This document shows, piece by piece, positions 60,419 to 64,000 of a DNA stretch of 64,000 nucleotides; position 1 is the first letter of the stretch, and every line of letters starts with the position of its first letter. The notes under the pieces are model-generated. The model did no database searches. It had not been told where the DNA came from and saw only the letters and a list, made by a program, of their open reading frames with translations. Location of the stretch: assembly GCF_900590885.1 (NCBI RefSeq), contig NZ_UUON01000033.1, forward strand, positions 186,001 through 250,000, in the 5' to 3' direction. The stretch comes from Pseudomonas viridiflava (lineage in GTDB: Bacteria > Pseudomonadota > Gammaproteobacteria > Pseudomonadales > Pseudomonadaceae). A program made the translations under genes and the position numbers.

Positions 60419-60749
60419 CGCCCCTTGCCGTGCCCGTTCGGGCACGGCACTGCTCTATCTCGCACCTTTACTTGTGATTTGCCAATTTTCAGCCATCCTT
60501 GCCGCGTCGGCCTTCGCTGACATGGCGAAAGGGTTGTGGCAGACGGGTCGGTGATGCAAATCACACTTTAGAGGGATCAAGCACTACCCCCTGCTGGCTA
60601 TAGTCCCTCTCAGAGTTTTTCACGGATGTTCCGCTTCGGGCCATGGGGGCTCGGCTGCCGAGCGGCATTGGAATCGTTGTATTCCGGCCGTTACACGCAT
60701 CACACAAAGAACTCACTGCCATAACAATAATGCACATGGAGTAGCGTCG
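60419..60749. other. intergenic region between acyl-CoA synthetase and DUF1302 gene
   Basis: 331 bp without a gene. The first part holds the strong hairpin listed at 60427-60448. The second half has a TATAGT at about 60599-60604 inside TGCTGGCTATAGT (extended -10 style) and TGCAAATCACA at 60554. No sigma-54 -24/-12 pair or PsrA palindrome is visible. The DUF1302 gene promoter is expected here. Confidence 0.6.
60427..60448 (+). terminator. hairpin after acyl-CoA synthetase gene
   Basis: GCCGTGCCC and GGGCACGGC form a perfect 9-bp stem with a GTTC tetraloop 8 bp after the stop. No T-tract follows, so termination efficiency is uncertain. Confidence 0.6.
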
Positions 60750-62609
60750 ATGACCTCAGTAAACCAGTTCTGGCGCCGGGCAAGACTGCCCCTGGCCGTC
60801 AGTCTCGCCTCTACGCTCGCCGGGCCCGCATTCGGCGTCAGTTTCAATATCGGTGAAATCGAAGGGAGTTTTGACTCGTCGCTTTCTGTGGGGGCCAGCT
60901 GGTCGACAGCCAAGCCTAACCAGGATCTGATTGGTGCCAACAACGGCGGCAACGGTTTGTCCCAGACCTCCGATGACGGCCACTTGAACTTCAAGCGCGG
61001 TGAAACGTTCTCGAAGATCTTCAAGGGTATTCATGACCTGGAACTGAAATACGGCGATACCGGTGTGTTTGTGCGTGGCAAGTACTGGTATGACTTTGAA
61101 CTCAAGGATGAAAGCCGCGAGTTCAAGGACATCAGCGACAGCAACCGCAAAGAGGGCGCCAAGTCTTCGGGCGGGCAGATTCTCGATGCGTTCATCTACC
61201 ACAACTACTCGATTGCCGATCAGCCCGGTAGCGTGCGGTTCGGTAAACAAGTAGTGAGCTGGGGTGAGAGTACCTTCATCGGCGGCGGCATCAACTCCAT
61301 CAACCCGATTGACGTGTCCGCATTCCGTCGGCCGGGTGCGGAAGTCAAGGAGGGCTTGATTCCGGTCAACATGTTCTATGTGTCGCAAACTTTGACCGAT
61401 AACTTGTCGGCAGAGGCCTTTTATCAGTTGGAGTGGGACCAGACCGTTACGGATAACTGCGGAACGTTCTTTTCGCAGCCGGACGTAATCTCCGATGGTT
61501 GCGATAACAACCTGCGGGTGTTGAGCAAGCGCTCGCGCATTAACCCTGCTGCCTACCCAACCCTCAATGCTGCTGGTGTTGATGTGAATGAGGAAGGCGT
61601 GCTGGTACGCCGTGGCCCTGACCGCGATGCGCGCGATAGTGGCCAGTTTGGTGTGGCCATGCACTACAACTTTGAGCCGCTGGACACCGAGTTTGGCGCG
61701 TACTTCATGAACTATCACAGCCGTGCGCCGATTTTCAGTGCGCAAGGAGCCCCAGCGTCAGCGTACAACCGTCCTTTGGGTCCATTGGCGGCGTTACGCC
61801 CGGTGATTGTGGCGGGTAGCTCCAACTACTTCGTCGAATACCCGGAAGATATCCGTCTTTATGGTTTGAGTTTTTCCACTACGCTGCCTACCGGAACCGC
61901 ATGGAGCGGCGAGTTGAGCTACCGGCCAAATGCGCCGGTTCAATTAAGTACTACCGACATACTCTATGCCGGCGTCACGCCTATTATCGGCTTTGGCAAC
62001 GCGTCCGTACTCAAAGGCTCGCCGGGTCAAGACCTGCATGGTTACAACCGCAAGGAAGTCACGCAGTTCCAGACCACGTTCACGCACTTCTTTGATCAGG
62101 TGATGGGCGCCAGCCGCTTGACGACCGTTGGTGAAATCGGGGTGACGCACGTGGGGGGGCTGGAAAGCAAATCCGAGGCGCGTTATGGGCGCGACCCGGT
62201 GTTTGGTCCAGGTACATTGCCCGGTGGTTTCTGTAATACGCTCAATAACTCGACCGCTGTAGGCGCCGGCCTGGGCAACGCCAATGGGTTGAACACCAAC
62301 TGCAACAACGATGGCTTCACCACTGCCACTTCCTGGGGTTACCGCGCCCGTGCTATCTGGGAATACCCGGACGTCTTTGCCGGCGTAAACCTCAAGCCAA
62401 ACGTGGCGTGGTCCCATGACGTCAAGGGTTATTCCCCAGGTCCTGGCGCCAACTTTGAAGAAGGCCGTAAAGCCGTCAGCCTTGGCTTGGATGCTGAATA
62501 TCAAAATACCTATACCGCCAGTCTGAACTACACCAACTTCTTCGGTGGGGATTTCAGTACGGTGAATGACCGCGACTTTGTCGCCCTGAGCTTCGGCGCG
62601 AACTTCTAA
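60750..62609 (+). CDS. DUF1302 family outer-membrane beta-barrel protein
   Basis: The 619-residue protein has a signal peptide (PLAVSLASTLAGPAFGVSF), then alternating amphipathic strands with many aromatic/Gly residues, ending in GANF with a C-terminal Phe typical of BAM substrates. The DUF1302 fold is expected to be an outer-membrane channel. Function unknown. Two Cys pairs occur in extracellular-looking loops. It precedes a DUF1329 gene by 29 bp, its usual partner. Confidence 0.9.
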   Translation: MTSVNQFWRRARLPLAVSLASTLAGPAFGVSFNIGEIEGSFDSSLSVGASWSTAKPNQDLIGANNGGNGLSQTSDDGHLNFKRGETFSKIFKGIHDLELKYGDTGVFVRGKYWYDFELKDESREFKDISDSNRKEGAKSSGGQILDAFIYHNYSIADQPGSVRFGKQVVSWGESTFIGGGINSINPIDVSAFRRPGAEVKEGLIPVNMFYVSQTLTDNLSAEAFYQLEWDQTVTDNCGTFFSQPDVISDGCDNNLRVLSKRSRINPAAYPTLNAAGVDVNEEGVLVRRGPDRDARDSGQFGVAMHYNFEPLDTEFGAYFMNYHSRAPIFSAQGAPASAYNRPLGPLAALRPVIVAGSSNYFVEYPEDIRLYGLSFSTTLPTGTAWSGELSYRPNAPVQLSTTDILYAGVTPIIGFGNASVLKGSPGQDLHGYNRKEVTQFQTTFTHFFDQVMGASRLTTVGEIGVTHVGGLESKSEARYGRDPVFGPGTLPGGFCNTLNNSTAVGAGLGNANGLNTNCNNDGFTTATSWGYRARAIWEYPDVFAGVNLKPNVAWSHDVKGYSPGPGANFEEGRKAVSLGLDAEYQNTYTASLNYTNFFGGDFSTVNDRDFVALSFGANF

Positions 62610-62638
62610 GCACACTGCATTTCAGGAAGAACCAGAAC

Positions 62639-64000
62639 ATGAAAATAACTAAAAGTCTGTTGCATGTGGGTGTGCTTGGGCTGTCGATCCTGGCGACCAA
62701 CGTCATGGCGGCAGTGTCGGCGGATGAAGCGTCCAAGCTGGGCACCAGCCTGACGCCGATGGGCGCGGAAATGGCCGGTAACGCGGCCGGCACCATTCCG
62801 AAATGGTCGCCACTGCCAACCAACGCCGGCGCCGTGGATGCCCGTGGTTTCCTGGCCAACCCTTACGCCAGCGAGCAACCGCAGTTCACCATCACCGCAG
62901 CCAACGTCGAGCAGTACAAGGACAAACTGGCGCCGGGCCAATACGCGATGTTCAAGCGTTACCCGGAAACCTTCAAGATGCCGGTCTACCCGACCCATCG
63001 CGGCGCCACGGTGCCGGCTGATGTGTTCGCCGCCATCAAGAAGAACGCCACCACCACCAATCTGGTGTCCGGCGGCAACGGCCTGGAAAACTTCGAAACC
63101 GCCGTGCCGTTCCCGATTCCCAAAAGTGGCGTGGAAGTGATCTGGAACCACATCACCCGTTATCGCGGCGGCAGCGTGACGCGCCTGGTCACCCAGGCTA
63201 CGCCGCAAACCAACGGCTCCTTCAGCCTGGTGTACTTCAAAGACCAGTTCGTGTTCCGCGACAAGATGAAAGACTTCGACCCGAAAAACCCGGGCAACGT
63301 GCTGTTCTACTTCAAGCAGCAAGTGACCGCGCCGGCCCGTCTGGCCGGTGGTGTGCTGCTGGTGCACGAAACCCTGGACCAGGTGAAGGAACCGCGTTCG
63401 GCGTGGGTCTACAACGCCGGCCAGCGCCGTGTGCGCCGGGCGCCGCAAGTGTCCTATGACGGCCCGGGCACCGCTGCCGACGGCCTGCGTACCTCCGACA
63501 ACCTGGACATGTACAACGGTGCGCCGGATCGCTACGACTGGAAACTGGAAGGCAAGAAGGAAATCTACATCGCCTCCAACAGCTACAAGATCGACGATCC
63601 GAAGTTGAAATACGCCGACATCATCAAGGCCGGCCACATCAACCAGGACCTGACCCGCTACGAGCTGCGCCGCGTCTGGCATGTGGTGGCGACCTTGAAG
63701 GAAGGCCAGCGCCATATCTACGCCAAGCGTGACTTCTTCATCGACGAAGACACCTGGCAAGCAGCGGTGATCGACCACTACGACGGCCGCGGCCAACTGT
63801 GGCGCGTCGCCGAAGCCCATGCCGAGAACTACTACGACAAGCAAGTGCCGTGGTACGCCCTGGAAACCCTCTACGACCTGCAGTCCGGCCGCTACCTGGC
63901 CCTGGGCATGAAGAACGAAGAGAAGCAGGCCTATGACTTCGGCTTCACCGCCACCACCAGCGACTTCACCCCAGCGGCCCTGCGCCAGGACGGTGTTCGC
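62639..64000 (+). CDS. DUF1329 family envelope protein, 3' end cut by window
   Basis: Beginning at ATG 62639 after CAGGAAGAACC, 454 codons run to the edge without a stop; the protein may end just beyond. A signal peptide (LLHVGVLGLSILATNVMA) is followed by the DUF1329 region (PKWSPLPTNAGA..., KRYPETFKMPVYPTHRGATV, LVYFKDQFVFRDKM, RRVWHVVATLKEGQRHIYAKRDFFIDEDTWQ). Usually paired with DUF1302, with an RND-type transporter sometimes nearby; the true role is unproven. A LolA/LolB-like lipid-binding fold is possible. Confidence 0.88.
   Translation, partial: MKITKSLLHVGVLGLSILATNVMAAVSADEASKLGTSLTPMGAEMAGNAAGTIPKWSPLPTNAGAVDARGFLANPYASEQPQFTITAANVEQYKDKLAPGQYAMFKRYPETFKMPVYPTHRGATVPADVFAAIKKNATTTNLVSGGNGLENFETAVPFPIPKSGVEVIWNHITRYRGGSVTRLVTQATPQTNGSFSLVYFKDQFVFRDKMKDFDPKNPGNVLFYFKQQVTAPARLAGGVLLVHETLDQVKEPRSAWVYNAGQRRVRRAPQVSYDGPGTAADGLRTSDNLDMYNGAPDRYDWKLEGKKEIYIASNSYKIDDPKLKYADIIKAGHINQDLTRYELRRVWHVVATLKEGQRHIYAKRDFFIDEDTWQAAVIDHYDGRGQLWRVAEAHAENYYDKQVPWYALETLYDLQSGRYLALGMKNEEKQAYDFGFTATTSDFTPAALRQDGVR

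Noticed and set aside
58685-60445. 586-codon minus-strand frame opposite the acyl-CoA synthetase
   Set aside because: Antisense shadow in high-GC DNA; repetitive His/Gly/Val composition and no ribosome site.
60550-60749. sigma-54 or PsrA site ahead of the DUF1302 gene
   Set aside because: No GG-N10-GC pair with the right flanks and no GAAAC-N2/4-GTTTC palindrome found.

Overview
The window looks like chromosomal DNA of a fluorescent pseudomonad (Pseudomonas fluorescens group). The evidence is high G+C, classic Pseudomonas synteny (gatCAB beside mreBCD; maf-rng-yhdP-nitrilase-tldD; fagA-fumC-orfX-sodA-ZIP; kdsD-kdsC-lptCAB-rpoN-hpf-ptsN-rapZ-ptsO; mlaFEDCB-ibaG-murA-hisG-hisD-hisC) and many REP/REPIN palindromes of the GTGGGAGGGGGCTTGCCCCC type. 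It is almost entirely core genome. I see no prophage, insertion sequence, CRISPR array, rRNA or tRNA.

Layout. 1-5.6 kb: end of a galactarate/glucarate catabolic operon (semialdehyde dehydrogenase, MFS transporter, GarD), then an AEC-family carrier. 5.6-10.7 kb (minus strand): CMD-family protein, Ca2+/Na+-type antiporter, short RlpA-like lipoprotein, then gatB-gatA-gatC. 10.9-24.2 kb (plus strand): mreB-mreC-mreD, maf, rng, yhdP, nit1-like amidase, tldD and pmbA, with yjgA opposed between the last two. 24.3-28.3 kb: Fur-type iron-sparing operon fagA-fumC-orfX-sodA-ZIP. 28.3-35.3 kb (minus strand): kdsD-kdsC-lptC-lptA-lptB-rpoN-hpf-ptsN-rapZ-ptsO, joining Kdo supply, LPS transport, sigma-54 and the nitrogen PTS. 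35.6-43.6 kb (plus strand): mlaFEDCB, ibaG, murA, hisG, hisD, hisC. 43.7-47.3 kb: uraA/upp and, divergently, hpt, then two small hypotheticals. 47.4-48.9 kb: mqo. 48.9-51.5 kb: a gene-poor stretch with small pseudomonad genes, yajG and repeat-rich candidate control regions. 51.5-58.5 kb: acyltransferase, CPXCG protein, DUF2007, an atypical SRAP protein, M48 lipoprotein protease, GDT1-family Mn/Ca transporter behind a yybP-ykoY riboswitch, rsmC, a 2-hydroxyacid dehydrogenase and a LysE exporter. 58.7-64 kb: acyl-CoA synthetase and a DUF1302/DUF1329 envelope pair, the last cut by the window edge.

Most notable: (i) a 34-bp, one-mismatch inverted repeat between fagA and fumC that would bury the fumC ribosome-binding site and start codon in a hairpin; (ii) mreC apparently starting at an AUU codon; (iii) an SRAP protein whose active-site Asn and His both appear replaced while Cys2 and Glu are kept; (iv) GTGAC-type direct repeats with an 11-bp pitch in two intergenic regions about 1 kb apart; (v) REP variants sharing the same 16-nt internal segment. 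All functional names come from reading translated sequence and gene order. No database search was run.
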